DNA from: Paracoccaceae bacterium
Lineage (GTDB): Bacteria; Pseudomonadota; Alphaproteobacteria; Rhodobacterales; Rhodobacteraceae
Direction: 5' to 3'
Assembly (NCBI GenBank): GCA_027486345.1
Contig: JAIXPH010000032.1
Span: forward strand, 1 to 64,000
DNA: 64,000 bases
A program made the translations under genes and the position numbers. The notes below the pieces were generated by a model. It searched no databases. It was given only the letters and a program-made list of their open reading frames with translations, and was not told the DNA's origin. Below are positions 54,458-63,435 of this stretch, in pieces (within the stretch, counting starts at the first letter, position 1; the number at the start of each line of letters is the position of its first letter).

Positions 54458-55978
54458 ATGGAACTGTTGCTTCTGCTGATCGGGCTTCCTCTTCTTGCGT
54501 CGATCGACTTCGGCGGCGGCGATGATCCGCCGGACACGCCCGATGATCCGTTCGAGGACAACGACAAGCTGACCGGGGGCGCGACGGGCGACCGTCTGGC
54601 CGGCGGTTTGGGCAATGACACGATTGACGGCGGCGGCGGCGGCGACACGCTCATCGGTGGTCAAGGCAATGACTTCATCGATGGCGGTGTGGATGATGAC
54701 CGGCTGTTCGGTGGTGCGGGGTCCGACCTGCTGACGGGCGGTGCCGGGCGTGACCAACTTTTTGGCGGCGAAGGCACCGACACGCTGGAAGGCGGTGACG
54801 GGGATGACACGCTGAACGGCGGTGCGGGCAACGACACGGTCTTTGGTGGCGACGGCAATGATTCGGTCGAACTCTTCCCCGAAGGCGGAGATGACCTTGT
54901 CCTTCTCGGCGCGGGCAATGACCGCCTGAACGTCCAGGACACCTCGCGCGGGACGACGGTCAGCGCCGATGGCGGCGCGGGCAATGATGAGATGAACGGT
55001 GGCGCGGGGGCCGATTCGCTTGAGGGCGGCTTGGGCGATGACACGCTGTTCGGCTTTGACGGCGCCGACACGCTGCGGGGTGGCTTCGGCGATGACCTGA
55101 TCCGCAACCTGCGCGGTGGCGGGCTGCTGGATGGCGGGGCGGGCAATGACACCCTTTCGGCCGATGGCGCAAATGCGACCCTGCTGGGCGGTGACGGCAA
55201 TGACAGCCTGCGCGGCGGCACCGGCAGCGACAGCCTTGATGGCGGGGCGGGGGACGACGAATTCTTCAGCCGCAATGACACGGGCGACGGCAGCGACACC
55301 ATCGGCGGCACTCTGGGCAATGACACGATCACCGCGGGCGACGGCGATGACCGGGTGGATTATCTCTTCGGCAAGGATCGCAGCGGGTCGGTCCAGGCCG
55401 ATCTGGGTGCAGGTGACGACGTCTTCCGCGATACGGCCTATCAGTCGCGCGGCAACGCGCCCACGATCTATGCCAACACGGATGACACCATTCTGGGCGG
55501 TCTGGGCGATGACACCATCCTTGCCGGCCATGGCGCGGATTCGATGGATGGTGGCGCAGGGAACGATGTGCTGAACGGGCGGGATGTGACGCTTGAAAAG
55601 GCCCGCCAGTCGGACGTCGATGAGAAAGCCGATACCTTGACCGGTGGCGCAGGCAACGACACGCTGTCGGGCGACAACGGTGACGTCCTGACCGGCGGCG
55701 ACGGGGCCGACGCCTTCACCGTCTCGTTCGAGAACGCGGCCAATACCAACGGTGCCCTGACGGCGGGCGACCTGAAGGCCGTGACGATCACCGACCTGCA
55801 ACCGGGCGACACGCTGGTGGTCGAGATCGACAACACGACAACCAACACCGCACTGACCTTCGTGACGAATGGAAACGGCGGCACGATCATCCGGGTCGGC
55901 GGCATCGATGTCGCCAATGTCACGGGCATCCCACCGGCCAGCCTCAATCAGTCACAGATCAGCGTCAAGCTGGTGTAA
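54458..55978 (+). CDS. RTX-repeat calcium-binding protein with N-terminal membrane segment (second)
   Basis: The preferred ATG 54458 gives 506 residues beginning [20 protein letters not shown]; an ATG at 54425 adds eleven residues. After the hydrophobic segment come an acidic linker and about 25 RTX-type repeats ([16 protein letters not shown] and many similar). The C-terminus has [20 protein letters not shown] and [16 protein letters not shown], the same DNGDxLTGG and ITD-x-x-x-D arrangement as the protein at 52869. The two are paralogues with the same architecture. Convergent with dat; a shared terminator lies between. Confidence 0.83.
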   Translation: MELLLLLIGLPLLASIDFGGGDDPPDTPDDPFEDNDKLTGGATGDRLAGGLGNDTIDGGGGGDTLIGGQGNDFIDGGVDDDRLFGGAGSDLLTGGAGRDQLFGGEGTDTLEGGDGDDTLNGGAGNDTVFGGDGNDSVELFPEGGDDLVLLGAGNDRLNVQDTSRGTTVSADGGAGNDEMNGGAGADSLEGGLGDDTLFGFDGADTLRGGFGDDLIRNLRGGGLLDGGAGNDTLSADGANATLLGGDGNDSLRGGTGSDSLDGGAGDDEFFSRNDTGDGSDTIGGTLGNDTITAGDGDDRVDYLFGKDRSGSVQADLGAGDDVFRDTAYQSRGNAPTIYANTDDTILGGLGDDTILAGHGADSMDGGAGNDVLNGRDVTLEKARQSDVDEKADTLTGGAGNDTLSGDNGDVLTGGDGADAFTVSFENAANTNGALTAGDLKAVTITDLQPGDTLVVEIDNTTTNTALTFVTNGNGGTIIRVGGIDVANVTGIPPASLNQSQISVKLV

Positions 55979-56005
55979 CCTTGCACCTGCCGACCGAAAG
56001 GCGGC

Positions 56006-56036
56006 AAAGGCCGCGTTGTTACAGCGCGGCCTTTTT
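56006..56036. terminator. Terminator between the second RTX gene and dat
   Basis: AAAGGCCGCG (56006-56015) pairs with CGCGGCCTTT (56025-56034), followed by TTTTT to 56036 on the plus strand. It overlaps the end of dat. A-rich flanks suggest it can act in both directions. Confidence 0.75.
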
Positions 56037-56882
56037 CATTTCCTCGATGTAAATCTCGCGCAGGCGGGTCACCACCGGGCCGGGCTTGCCCGCGCCAATG
56101 GCCTTGCCGTCCATTTCCACGACCGGCATCACGAAGATCGTCGCTGCGGTGGCGAAGGCCTCATCCGCGTCTTGAACCTCGGCGACGGTGAAGGGGCGTT
56201 CTTCGACCTCGAACTGGGCTTCGGCGGCAAAGCGCAGCACGGCGGCGCGGGTGATGCCGTGCAGGATGTCATTGGTAAGTTGCCGGGTGATGATCCGGTT
56301 GCCCTTGACGATATAGGCGTTGTTCGAGGTGCCCTCATTCACGAAGCCGTCGTCGTCCAGCATCCACGAATCGTCCACGCCCGCCTTCTTGGCCATCATC
56401 TTGGCCATGGACGGGTACAGCAGCTGCACCGTCTTGATGTCGCGACGGCCCCAACGGATGTCAGGAACCGAGATCACCTTGAAGCCCGTCTTGGCGGCGG
56501 GCGCATCGGCCAGTTGCGGGATGGCCTGGGTAAATGCCACGATGGTCGGCGTCACATCGGCCGACGGAAACAGGAAGGACCGGTCGCCGGGATTGCCGCG
56601 CGTGACCTGCAAGTAGATCATCCCCTCATCCAGCCCGTTGCGCGCCACCAATTCGCGGTGCATCGCCAGCAGTTCGTCGTCGCTGCACGGTGCCGCCATG
56701 TCCAACTCGCGGAGCGACCGGTGCAGGCGGATGATATGGCCGGGGAAATCCACCAGCTTGCCGCCAAGGACCGAGGTCACCTCATAGACGCCATCGGCCA
56801 TCAGGAAGCCGCGGTCAAAGACCGAGACCTTGGCCTCGCCCTCGGGCAGGTAGTCACCATTCACATAGACGATGCGGGTCAT
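56019..56882 (-). CDS. dat: D-amino-acid transaminase
   Basis: This 287-residue PLP class IV aminotransferase has VSVFDRGFLMADGVYEVTSV, IYLQVTRGN, DIRWGRRDIKTVQLLYP with the PLP Lys region, and GFVNEGTSNNAYIVKG. The DRGF and VYEV segments separate D-amino-acid transaminases from branched-chain ones. It makes D-Glu or D-Ala from 2-oxo acids for peptidoglycan. It starts three bases after the stop of a dipeptide epimerase, so both are one operon in D-amino-acid metabolism. Confidence 0.9.
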   Translation of the reverse strand: MTRIVYVNGDYLPEGEAKVSVFDRGFLMADGVYEVTSVLGGKLVDFPGHIIRLHRSLRELDMAAPCSDDELLAMHRELVARNGLDEGMIYLQVTRGNPGDRSFLFPSADVTPTIVAFTQAIPQLADAPAAKTGFKVISVPDIRWGRRDIKTVQLLYPSMAKMMAKKAGVDDSWMLDDDGFVNEGTSNNAYIVKGNRIITRQLTNDILHGITRAAVLRFAAEAQFEVEERPFTVAEVQDADEAFATAATIFVMPVVEMDGKAIGAGKPGPVVTRLREIYIEEMKKAAL

Positions 56883-56885
56883 TCT

Positions 56886-57848
56886 TCATCCCCAGAGTTC
56901 GCGGTCAGGCGCATGGATGCCACGGTCGTCAAACCGCAGCGGTTGTGGGCGGTCTTCTGCCAACAAGAGCGGGCCGTCAAGATCGACATGCGCCGCCCGC
57001 CCCGTCAGCAGCGTCGCCGGGGCCATGGCAAGGCTTGTGCCGACCATGCAGCCCACCATGACGCCGAACCCTTGGGCAAGGGCGGCGTCGGTCAGGGCCA
57101 GCGCCTCTGTCAGACCGCCGGTCTTGTCCAGCTTGACATTAACCATGTCATACCGGCCCTTCAGCGCGGCCAGACTGGCGCGGTCATGGCAGCTTTCGTC
57201 GGCGCAGACCGGCAGCGGGCGGGGCATATGGGCCAGCGCCTCGTCCTGGCCCGCGGGCAGGGGCTGTTCCACCAGTGCCACGCCAAGGCGGATCAGGTGG
57301 GGGGCAAGGTCAGCATAGATCTCTGCCGTCCAGCCTTCGTTCGCGTCGATCAGGATGGTGGATCGCGGCGCGCCCTGACGCACGGCCTCCAGCCGTGGCA
57401 TGTCGTCCGGCGTGCCCAGCTTGATCTTCAGGACCGGGCGATGGGCATTCTCTGCCGCCTGCGCGCGCATCACCTCTGGCCGGTCCAGCGAGAGGGTAAA
57501 GGCGGTGATCGCCGGTTGCGGCGCTGGTTGGCCCAGCAGCTCCCACACCCTTCGGCAGGACTGTTTCGCCGCCAGATCCCACAGCGCGCAATCCACCGCA
57601 TTGCGGGCCGCGCCGGGGGGCAGCGCGGTTTGCAGCGCCGCGGGCGTGATGTCATCGGGAAGGGCGGCGATCTGCGCCGTCACGCTGTCCACCGTCTCGC
57701 CGTAGCGCGCATAGGGGACACATTCCCCCCAGCCCGTCACCCCGCCGCGCGCGATGCGGACGGTGAGAACCCGCGCCTCCGTCTTGGACCCGCGTGAGAT
57801 GGTGAAGGTGCGCGCAAGGCGAAAGGTGTCTGGCGTGACGGTGATCAT
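56886..57848 (-). CDS. Dipeptide (L-Ala-D/L-Glu) epimerase, enolase superfamily
   Basis: The 320-residue protein has the muconate-lactonizing subgroup motifs: KIKLG with catalytic Lys, LIDANEGW with the metal-ligand Asp, VEQPLPAGQDE, CADESCHD and VNVKLDKTGGLTEA with the second Lys. The CDES-type ending and length match L-Ala-D/L-Glu epimerases (YcjG, YkfB), which recycle murein peptides. ATG 57848 gives MITVTPDTFRLARTFTISRG. It is cotranscribed with dat. Confidence 0.88.
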   Translation of the reverse strand: MITVTPDTFRLARTFTISRGSKTEARVLTVRIARGGVTGWGECVPYARYGETVDSVTAQIAALPDDITPAALQTALPPGAARNAVDCALWDLAAKQSCRRVWELLGQPAPQPAITAFTLSLDRPEVMRAQAAENAHRPVLKIKLGTPDDMPRLEAVRQGAPRSTILIDANEGWTAEIYADLAPHLIRLGVALVEQPLPAGQDEALAHMPRPLPVCADESCHDRASLAALKGRYDMVNVKLDKTGGLTEALALTDAALAQGFGVMVGCMVGTSLAMAPATLLTGRAAHVDLDGPLLLAEDRPQPLRFDDRGIHAPDRELWG

Positions 57849-57911
57849 GGCGGGCCCTTTTGGCCTGTTGTGGCAGAAGCGGTGCAAGGCCGAAAGTCCT
57901 TGCGGTGGCGC

Positions 57912-57954
57912 GGCCCCCTCACCCCGGCCCTCTCCCCCACGGGGGAGAGGGGGC
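57912..57954. repeat. Dispersed intergenic palindrome, copy D
   Basis: GGCCCCCTCACCCC leads to CCCTCTCCCCC (57928-57938) pairing with GGGGGAGAGGG (57941-57951), an 11-bp stem with a two-base loop. The core matches copies A-C. It lies upstream of the epimerase gene in the 216-base gap that follows panC. Confidence 0.8.
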
Positions 57955-58064
57955 GCGCGCGGCACCGGTCCGCGATGTCTTGCGCGCCGTTGATCCGGAC
58001 CTGTCAGGACGAAGACCCCCCTTCTCCCCTTTGGAGAAAGAAACGGGGTGACGGGGACAGTGCG

Positions 58065-58904
58065 TCACACCGCGATGTTGTCGATCAGGCGCACGCCATC
58101 CAGCCACGCCGCCGCCAGCATCCGCAGCGGACGGCCGGGGTCGGTCATCGGACCCAAGGTCTCGGCGTCGCGCAGGTCGACGTATTCCACGCTGTCAAAG
58201 CCTTCGGCCATCAGCGCGGCGGAGGCCCGCGCCATCGCCTGATCCACAGGCACCCCGGCCCGGAAATCACGGGCAGCGGCCAGCATGGCGGCATAGAGCG
58301 CGGGGGCCTTTTGCCGCGCCGCCGCACTGAGCCGGACATTGCGCGACGACATTGCCAGACCGTCCGGGTCGCGCACGGTTTCGCAGCCGACCACCGTCAC
58401 CGCCAGATTGAGGTCCGCCACCAGCCGCTGCACCACCTGCAACTGCTGCCAGTCCTTTTGCCCGAAATAGGCGCGATCCGCCTGTGTCATGCCAAAGAGT
58501 TTCGTCACGACCGTCGCCACACCGTCGAAATGACCGGGGCGCGAGGCGCCCTCCAGTGGCTCCGACACGCCGCCGACCGAGACATTGGTGACAAAGCCCG
58601 CCGGATACACCTCTGCCGGGTCGGGGGCAAAGATCGCCTCCACCCCCACCCAGCGCAGCAAGGCGGCGTCGGCCTCCTCGGTCCGGGGGTATTTCTTCAG
58701 GTCGTCGGGGTTGTTGAATTGCTTGGGGTTCACGAAGATTGTCGTGATGACCCGCCCGCATTCCGCCTTGGCCCTGCGGGCAAGGCTGAGGTGCCCGTCG
58801 TGCAAAGCCCCCATCGTCGGCACCACCCCGACCAGATGCCCTTCGGCCTTCCATCCGCGCACCAAGGCGCGCAGGTCCGCCACCGTCCGCAGGATCACCG
58901 TCAC
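58065..58904 (-). CDS. panC: Pantoate-beta-alanine ligase
   Basis: The 279-residue enzyme condenses pantoate with beta-alanine using ATP. It has [19 protein letters not shown] with the HxGH-type motif, [27 protein letters not shown] and MSSRNVRLS. Its ATG overlaps the panB stop by four bases. Standard pantothenate operon panB-panC on the minus strand. Confidence 0.96.
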   Translation of the reverse strand: MTVILRTVADLRALVRGWKAEGHLVGVVPTMGALHDGHLSLARRAKAECGRVITTIFVNPKQFNNPDDLKKYPRTEEADAALLRWVGVEAIFAPDPAEVYPAGFVTNVSVGGVSEPLEGASRPGHFDGVATVVTKLFGMTQADRAYFGQKDWQQLQVVQRLVADLNLAVTVVGCETVRDPDGLAMSSRNVRLSAAARQKAPALYAAMLAAARDFRAGVPVDQAMARASAALMAEGFDSVEYVDLRDAETLGPMTDPGRPLRMLAAAWLDGVRLIDNIAV

Positions 58905-59725
58905 TTTTTCACCTGATCGGCAAAGCCATGCTCGGACGCGGGGAAGGTCCGCGCGCGCACCTCGGCGGCGTAATCAGCGATGGCCTGGTCGGCGAGCTTG
59001 CCCAATTCGGCATAGCGTTTCACGAATTTCGGGCGGAAATCGGTGAAGAGGCCCAGCATGTCATCCACCACCAGCACCTGCCCGTCGCAATCGACCCCGG
59101 CCCCGATGCCGATGGTGGGGATCGCCAGTTCCGACGTGATCCGGCCTGCCAGACCGACCGGCACCTTTTCCAGCACGATGGAGAAGGCCCCCGCATCTTC
59201 GCAGGCCTTGGCGTCGGTCATGACCTTGACCGCCTCGTCCTCGCGCCCCACGACCTTATAGCCGCCCAAAGTGTTCACCGATTGCGGGGTCAGGCCAACA
59301 TGCGCCATCACCGGCACACCGCGCGCGGTCAGGAAGGCGATGGTGTCGGCCATGTGCTGACCGCCCTCAAGCTTCACCGCTGGCGCGCCGGTTTCGGCCA
59401 TCAGCCGCGCGGCGTTGCGATAGGCCTGTTGGGGGGATTCCTCATAGGACCCGAAGGGCAAGTCGATCACCGCCATGGCGCGGGACAGCCCCCGCACCAC
59501 GGCGCGGCCATGCAGGATCATCATCTCCAGCGTCACGCCGAGGGTCGAGGGCATCCCGTGCAAGACCATCCCCACCGAATCCCCCACCAAGGCGATGTCG
59601 CAATGGGCATCAACCAGCCGCGCGACGGGGGTGGTATAGGCGGTCAGCACCACGAGGGGTGCGGTCCCCTTGCGGGCGCGGATGTCCGGCGGCAGAACAG
59701 ATCGGACGGGGGCGGTCGCGCTCAT
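58901..59725 (-). CDS. panB: 3-methyl-2-oxobutanoate hydroxymethyltransferase
   Basis: The 274-residue protein makes ketopantoate from 2-oxoisovalerate and methylene-tetrahydrofolate. It has [47 protein letters not shown] and [21 protein letters not shown], all PanB signatures. Length is normal. It is upstream in the panB-panC operon. Confidence 0.96.
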   Translation of the reverse strand: MSATAPVRSVLPPDIRARKGTAPLVVLTAYTTPVARLVDAHCDIALVGDSVGMVLHGMPSTLGVTLEMMILHGRAVVRGLSRAMAVIDLPFGSYEESPQQAYRNAARLMAETGAPAVKLEGGQHMADTIAFLTARGVPVMAHVGLTPQSVNTLGGYKVVGREDEAVKVMTDAKACEDAGAFSIVLEKVPVGLAGRITSELAIPTIGIGAGVDCDGQVLVVDDMLGLFTDFRPKFVKRYAELGKLADQAIADYAAEVRARTFPASEHGFADQVKK

Positions 59726-59874
59726 GGGCCTCTCCGGGTTTTACATTCGCTTGATATACAGGCACAGGCGCGCTGCAACAGCAAGAATCTTGCGCTGCGC
59801 TGCGGCGTCGCGGTGCGGGCTTGACGGCGGCGGGGTGCGCGGTTTCCCTGTGGCGAAACAGCCAAGGAAAGCCC

Positions 59875-60216
59875 ATGTCCCTGATCGAACGCGTCGCCCG
59901 CGACGGTATCCCGCCCGAGGTGGATCGCCCCGACCCATCCCGCGTGATCTTTGGCGATCCGGTGCACACCACTTGGAACATCGAAGACCGCGACGGTCTT
60001 TACTGCGGCCTCTGGCAATCCACGCCGGGCAAATGGCGGGTGAACTTCACCGAATGGGAATATGTCCACATCCATTCCGGCCATTCCATCGTGACCGACA
60101 GCGCCGGGGTGGAGACCCACCTGCGCGCGGGCGACAGCCTCTTCTTGCGCCCCGGATTTCAGGGCACGTGGGAGGTCGTAGAGACGACGCTGAAGGATTA
60201 TGTGATCCGGGGGTAA
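59875..60216 (+). CDS. Cupin-domain protein (DUF861-like)
   Basis: The 113-residue protein has a single cupin fold: WQSTPGKWRVNFTEWEYVHI followed by HSGHSIVTDSAGVETHLRAG and DSLFLRPGFQGTWEVVE, close to the (S)-ureidoglycine aminohydrolase/DUF861 pattern. Metal-binding His residues are partly changed (EYVHIHSGHS). ATG 59875 has AAGGAA upstream. The substrate is unknown. Divergent from panB. Confidence 0.85.
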   Translation: MSLIERVARDGIPPEVDRPDPSRVIFGDPVHTTWNIEDRDGLYCGLWQSTPGKWRVNFTEWEYVHIHSGHSIVTDSAGVETHLRAGDSLFLRPGFQGTWEVVETTLKDYVIRG

Positions 60217-60245
60217 AAAAGGGGCGGCACCCTGTGGCCCGCCCC
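60214..60245 (-). terminator. Rho-independent terminator of the L,D-transpeptidase gene
   Basis: On the minus strand GGGGCGG (60245-60239) pairs with CCGCCCC (60227-60221) and is followed by TTTTTT. It begins 26 bases beyond the transpeptidase stop and sits just after the cupin stop on the other strand. Confidence 0.85.
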
Positions 60246-60271
60246 CTGTAACTTCGTCCTGAAGTCCAACC

Positions 60272-61219
60272 TCACCCCTGCGGCGCTGGCGTGCCTTCCA
60301 AGGCGGCGTCGCGGGTTTCTCCGGTCAGTTCGGCCAGAGAGGGGCACTCAGCCTCGTCAATGCCACGGTTGCGGCAGATGCGCAGGCGGCGCTTTTCGTC
60401 CTTGGCGGCTTGTTTCGCGGCCTCTTCGGCGGCGACACGCTCTGCCTCGATGCGGTTCAGTTCTTCCTGCGCGATCAACTCACGATCCGTGATCAGAGCG
60501 GCCTGATTTTCCGGGGTGTCAGGCACGGCGCGACCATAGGCGTCGTCCATATAGGGGCCTTCGAGTTCAAGGCTTTCTTCCTGCGTGCGGACGCGGACGA
60601 AAGCCCCGCTTTCGACGCGGTTGAAAAGGTCGATGGCGTCCTGGTTGAACAGGCGGATACAGCCCGCGCTGGTCGCCCGCCCGATGGAGGCATTGTCGAT
60701 GGTGCCGTGGATGCGGAACATGGTGTCGCGGCCGTTGCGATAGAGATACATCGCCCGCGCGCCGAGGGGGTTATCAAGGCCCCCGTCCAGACCCGCCGCA
60801 TATTCGGCATAAAGGTCGGGGCGCGTGCGGATCATGTTTGCCGTGGGCTGCCAGTTAGGCCATTCCGCCGTGCGCCCTATATAGCCGGTGCCGCGGAAGG
60901 ACAGCCCTTCGCGCCCCACGGCGATGGCGTATTGGATCGCCCGTCCCGGTTCTGTCACGTAGTAGAGCTTGCGTGCGAAGGTATCGACGACGATGCTGCC
61001 CGCCTCTTCGGGGCCGTTATAGGCGACTTCGGCACGTTGGTTGCGGCCGTCGAACAGGTGCAGCGGCTCCACCGCCGGGATCAGGAACTCCCCATCCTGC
61101 ACGGCCTGATATTCGGGCGGAACCACAGGCGGCGGGGCCTCTTCGACCTTGGGGGCGCCACAGGCGGCCAGAAGGGCAAGCGACAGGCAGGCGAACAGAC
61201 GGGAAAAGGGTATCGGCAC
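60272..61219 (-). CDS. L,D-transpeptidase, lipoprotein
   Basis: No ATG precedes the lipoprotein signal in a credible place, so GTG 61219 is chosen; it starts (M)PIPFSRLFACLSLALLAAC with lipobox LAAC. The YkuD catalytic domain has RIHGTIDNASIGRATSAGCI with His, Ser and the nucleophile Cys, followed by RLFNQDAIDL. A basic, Glu-rich coiled tail follows. It would form 3-3 crosslinks or attach proteins to peptidoglycan at the periplasmic side. 315 residues. Terminator at 60214. Confidence 0.9.
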   Translation of the reverse strand: MPIPFSRLFACLSLALLAACGAPKVEEAPPPVVPPEYQAVQDGEFLIPAVEPLHLFDGRNQRAEVAYNGPEEAGSIVVDTFARKLYYVTEPGRAIQYAIAVGREGLSFRGTGYIGRTAEWPNWQPTANMIRTRPDLYAEYAAGLDGGLDNPLGARAMYLYRNGRDTMFRIHGTIDNASIGRATSAGCIRLFNQDAIDLFNRVESGAFVRVRTQEESLELEGPYMDDAYGRAVPDTPENQAALITDRELIAQEELNRIEAERVAAEEAAKQAAKDEKRRLRICRNRGIDEAECPSLAELTGETRDAALEGTPAPQG

Positions 61220-61421
61220 GGTCAATGTCTTTCCAGATTGGATAGTTCTTCTCACACCTTGCAACCCCAACCCGTCAAGCCCCGCACGGGTCCATGTCGG
61301 CGCGAATTCGCCCGAATGCGGCAGAAAGCGCGCGGTTGGCGGGAAATCCGCCCCCTGCCCGTCTTGCGCCACGCCACAGCATCCCCACATCGGGGCGGTA
61401 GTGGCTGCAAGGAGATGGCAG

Positions 61422-61724
61422 ATGCGTTGCCCGGTGGACAATGAAGCGTTGGTGATGGCGGACCGCAACGGGGTGGAGATCGACTATTGCCCGAAATGCC
61501 GGGGCGTCTGGCTGGACCGGGGGGAGTTGGACAAGATCATCGACCGCGCGATGGGATCGGCCCCTGCGGCCGTCGCGCCGACGCCGGTGGCACCACCACC
61601 GCATGCAGCGCCCCAGCCGCGCCACCCGGCCCCGCCGCCGCGTTATCACGATGACGATGATTACAAGTACGGCTACAAGAAAAAGCGCAAGGAAAGCTTT
61701 CTGGGGGAACTCTTCGATTTCTGA
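61422..61724 (+). CDS. Zinc-ribbon (zf-TFIIB family) protein
   Basis: The 100-residue protein has the zf-TFIIB pattern: MRCPVDNEALVMADRNGVEI, then DYCPKCRGVWLDRGELDKII. After this comes a Pro/His-rich linker and a C-terminal DDDDYKYGYKKKRKESFLGE, possibly nucleic-acid or membrane-surface binding. AAGGAGA at 61409 precedes ATG 61422. The function is unknown. Confidence 0.88.
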   Translation: MRCPVDNEALVMADRNGVEIDYCPKCRGVWLDRGELDKIIDRAMGSAPAAVAPTPVAPPPHAAPQPRHPAPPPRYHDDDDYKYGYKKKRKESFLGELFDF

Positions 61725-61766
61725 CCGGAATGGCGCGATGGCCCCGGTTCAGGCCGGGGCGTCGCG

Positions 61767-62207
61767 TTACCAGCGGGTCAGGGCCGCCTCGTCCTCGTCC
61801 TTGGCGGCGACCCATTCGGCGCCATCCGCCCCGATTTCCTTTTTCCAGAACGGGGCACGGGATTTCAGGTAATCCATCAGGAACTCCGCGGCGGCAAAGG
61901 CATCGGCCCGATGCCGCGCCGCGGTGGCGACCATCATGATCGGATCTTGCGGCGACAGGCGCCCGTGGCGGTGGATGACCAAGGCATCTTCCAGCGACCA
62001 GCGCGCCACGGCCTGATCCATGATCGCGCGGATCGCGCGCTCGGTCATGCCGGGATAGTGTTCGATCTCCATCGCCGCCAGACGCCCGCCATTGTCGCGG
62101 ACCAGACCGGTGAAGGTGACGACGGCGCCGGAGGTGGACAGACCGGCAGCGAAGGCATGGCTTTCCGCGCCAAGGTCAAAAGGGTCTGTCTGCACCGACA
62201 AGCGCAT
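61767..62207 (-). CDS. moaE: Molybdopterin synthase catalytic subunit
   Basis: The 146-residue protein has GAVVTFTGLVRDN, MEIEHYPGMTERAI, HRHGRLSPQDPIMMVATAA and FLMDYLKSRAPFWKKEIG, all MoaE signatures including the catalytic Lys residues. It transfers sulfur from MoaD thiocarboxylate to precursor Z in molybdopterin synthesis. It follows moaD by one base, in the pgsA-moaD-moaE run. Confidence 0.97.
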   Translation of the reverse strand: MRLSVQTDPFDLGAESHAFAAGLSTSGAVVTFTGLVRDNGGRLAAMEIEHYPGMTERAIRAIMDQAVARWSLEDALVIHRHGRLSPQDPIMMVATAARHRADAFAAAEFLMDYLKSRAPFWKKEIGADGAEWVAAKDEDEAALTRW

Positions 62208-62208
62208 C

Positions 62209-62457
62209 TCAGCCCCCGGTCATCGGGGGGAAGAAGGCCACCTCGCGCACACCCGCCAAGGGGGCGTCGAAATCCGCCAGTTCCTGATCCAGAGCCACCC
62301 GCAGGGAGGCCAGATCGGCGAAGGCCACGGCATAACGCTCTTCGCGCGCGCGCAGCTCTTCGATCAGGGCGGCAACCGTCGGGGCCGAGGTCTCCAGCCG
62401 CTCCCGCGGCAGGCCGATGCGTTCGCGGACCCATGCGAAATAGAGGACATCGATCAT
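62209..62457 (-). CDS. moaD: Molybdopterin synthase sulfur carrier subunit
   Basis: This 82-residue ubiquitin-like protein starts MIDVLYFAWVRERIG and ends VAFFPPMTGG, with the C-terminal Gly-Gly that is thiocarboxylated by MoeB. Its ATG overlaps the pgsA stop by four bases and moaE follows directly. Confidence 0.95.
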   Translation of the reverse strand: MIDVLYFAWVRERIGLPRERLETSAPTVAALIEELRAREERYAVAFADLASLRVALDQELADFDAPLAGVREVAFFPPMTGG

Positions 62458-63125
62458 GCGCGCGTGTCATCCTTGAGGTAGGGCAGGGATTTGCGGAAAT
62501 AATCCCAGCCCGTGATCGCGGTCAGGATCGCCGCAACCCAGATCAGCACCATGCCCCCCCATGCGGCATAAGAGGAGCAATCCTTCGTGCCGCAGAAGGG
62601 GATCGGTGCCGCGAGACCCTGCGAAACCAGGTCAGCATATTGCTCAACCGTCTTGCCTTGCAGGCGGATCGCCTCGACATGCTCCAGCCCGGTGCCGAGG
62701 AAGAGCACCGCGATGGCGATCATCTGCGCGGTGGTTTTCCACTTGGCCAGTTTCGTGACCTTCAGAAGCCCCGCCTTGGCGCCCAGATATTCGCGCAGGC
62801 CCGAGACGAAGACCTCGCGGAACAGGATGATCGTGACGGGCAGGATCAGCCAGGGGTTCATTCCCGAATAACCGGTGATGATGACCAGCGCGATGACGAC
62901 CATCGCCTTGTCGGCAATCGGATCAAGCATCGCGCCGAATTTCGATTCCTGCTTCCACAGCCGGGCGAGATAGCCATCGAACCAGTCCGTCACGGCAGCG
63001 GTGACAAAGAGCGTCAGCGCGAACCAATCGGCCCAGGGGCGGTGGAAATACAAAAACATGATCGCGACACCGGGGGCTGCGATCAGGCGAAGGACGGTCA
63101 GGATGTTGGGAAGCGTCCAGGTCAT
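62454..63125 (-). CDS. pgsA: CDP-diacylglycerol-glycerol-3-phosphate 3-phosphatidyltransferase
   Basis: The 223-residue membrane enzyme makes phosphatidylglycerol phosphate. The CDP-alcohol phosphotransferase motif DG-x2-AR-x8-G-x3-D-x3-D is present in full (DWFDGYLARLWKQESKFGAM followed by LDPIADK). ATG 63125 is followed by TWTLPNILTVLRLIAAPG, the usual N-terminus. Several membrane segments follow. Cotranscribed with moaD and moaE. Confidence 0.96.
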   Translation of the reverse strand: MTWTLPNILTVLRLIAAPGVAIMFLYFHRPWADWFALTLFVTAAVTDWFDGYLARLWKQESKFGAMLDPIADKAMVVIALVIITGYSGMNPWLILPVTIILFREVFVSGLREYLGAKAGLLKVTKLAKWKTTAQMIAIAVLFLGTGLEHVEAIRLQGKTVEQYADLVSQGLAAPIPFCGTKDCSSYAAWGGMVLIWVAAILTAITGWDYFRKSLPYLKDDTRA

Positions 63126-63249
63126 GATGCCAAAGGGATAAAGGGGAAAACGGCGGGGGGGAAGGGACAAAGCATTGAACGGCGGACCTCGCCGCTTCCG
63201 TCGGTGATCCGGCGGCGCGAGGCGCGCAGGCGCGCCTCGCAAGCCATAC

Positions 63250-63320
63250 GCCCTGCCCGCCGCAAAGCGGCGGGCAGGGCAGGGGGGGCTTGGCGCCCCC
63301 GTCGCCGCAAGGGCGGCGAC
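63250..63320. repeat. Cluster of three strong hairpins
   Basis: GCCCTGCCCGCCGC (63250-63263) pairs with GCGGCGGGCAGGGC (63267-63280) around AAA. Next, a GGGGGC/GCCCCC-type palindrome lies at about 63283-63300, and GTCGCCGC (63301-63308) pairs with GCGGCGAC (63313-63320). Such closely packed symmetry looks like a composite intergenic repeat or a structured RNA leader. A search for other genomic copies would be needed. Confidence 0.65.
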
Positions 63321-63387
63321 TCCCCCGCCGGATATTTGGGCAACGGGGAAGGCGAGGTGGGTCCTTGCTTGCACCGCAGCGCGACGC

Positions 63388-63416
63388 AAAAAGCCCGCGC
63401 GGTTGGCGCGGGCTTT
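63388..63416 (-). terminator. Rho-independent terminator of ftsK
   Basis: On the minus strand AAAGCCCGCGC (63416-63406) pairs with GCGCGGGCTTT (63400-63390) around CAACC, followed by a TTTTT run. It begins 19 bases after the ftsK stop. Confidence 0.9.
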
Positions 63417-63435
63417 GAAGGCGATCGATGGGCGC

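Larger units (their letters stand above)
63126..63435. other. 310-base intergenic region rich in hairpins
   Basis: No gene is visible. The region holds three successive palindromes at 63250-63280 (14-bp stem), 63283-63300 and 63301-63320 (8-bp stem), then CCGGATATTTGGGCAA near 63328, then the ftsK terminator. It separates the ftsK terminator from the pgsA start on the same strand. Confidence 0.7.

Noticed and set aside
54560-55700. Regular GC-rich direct repeats resembling an array
   Set aside because: The periodicity follows 27 bases coding for RTX nonapeptides and the repeats diverge at third codon positions; not CRISPR or satellite.
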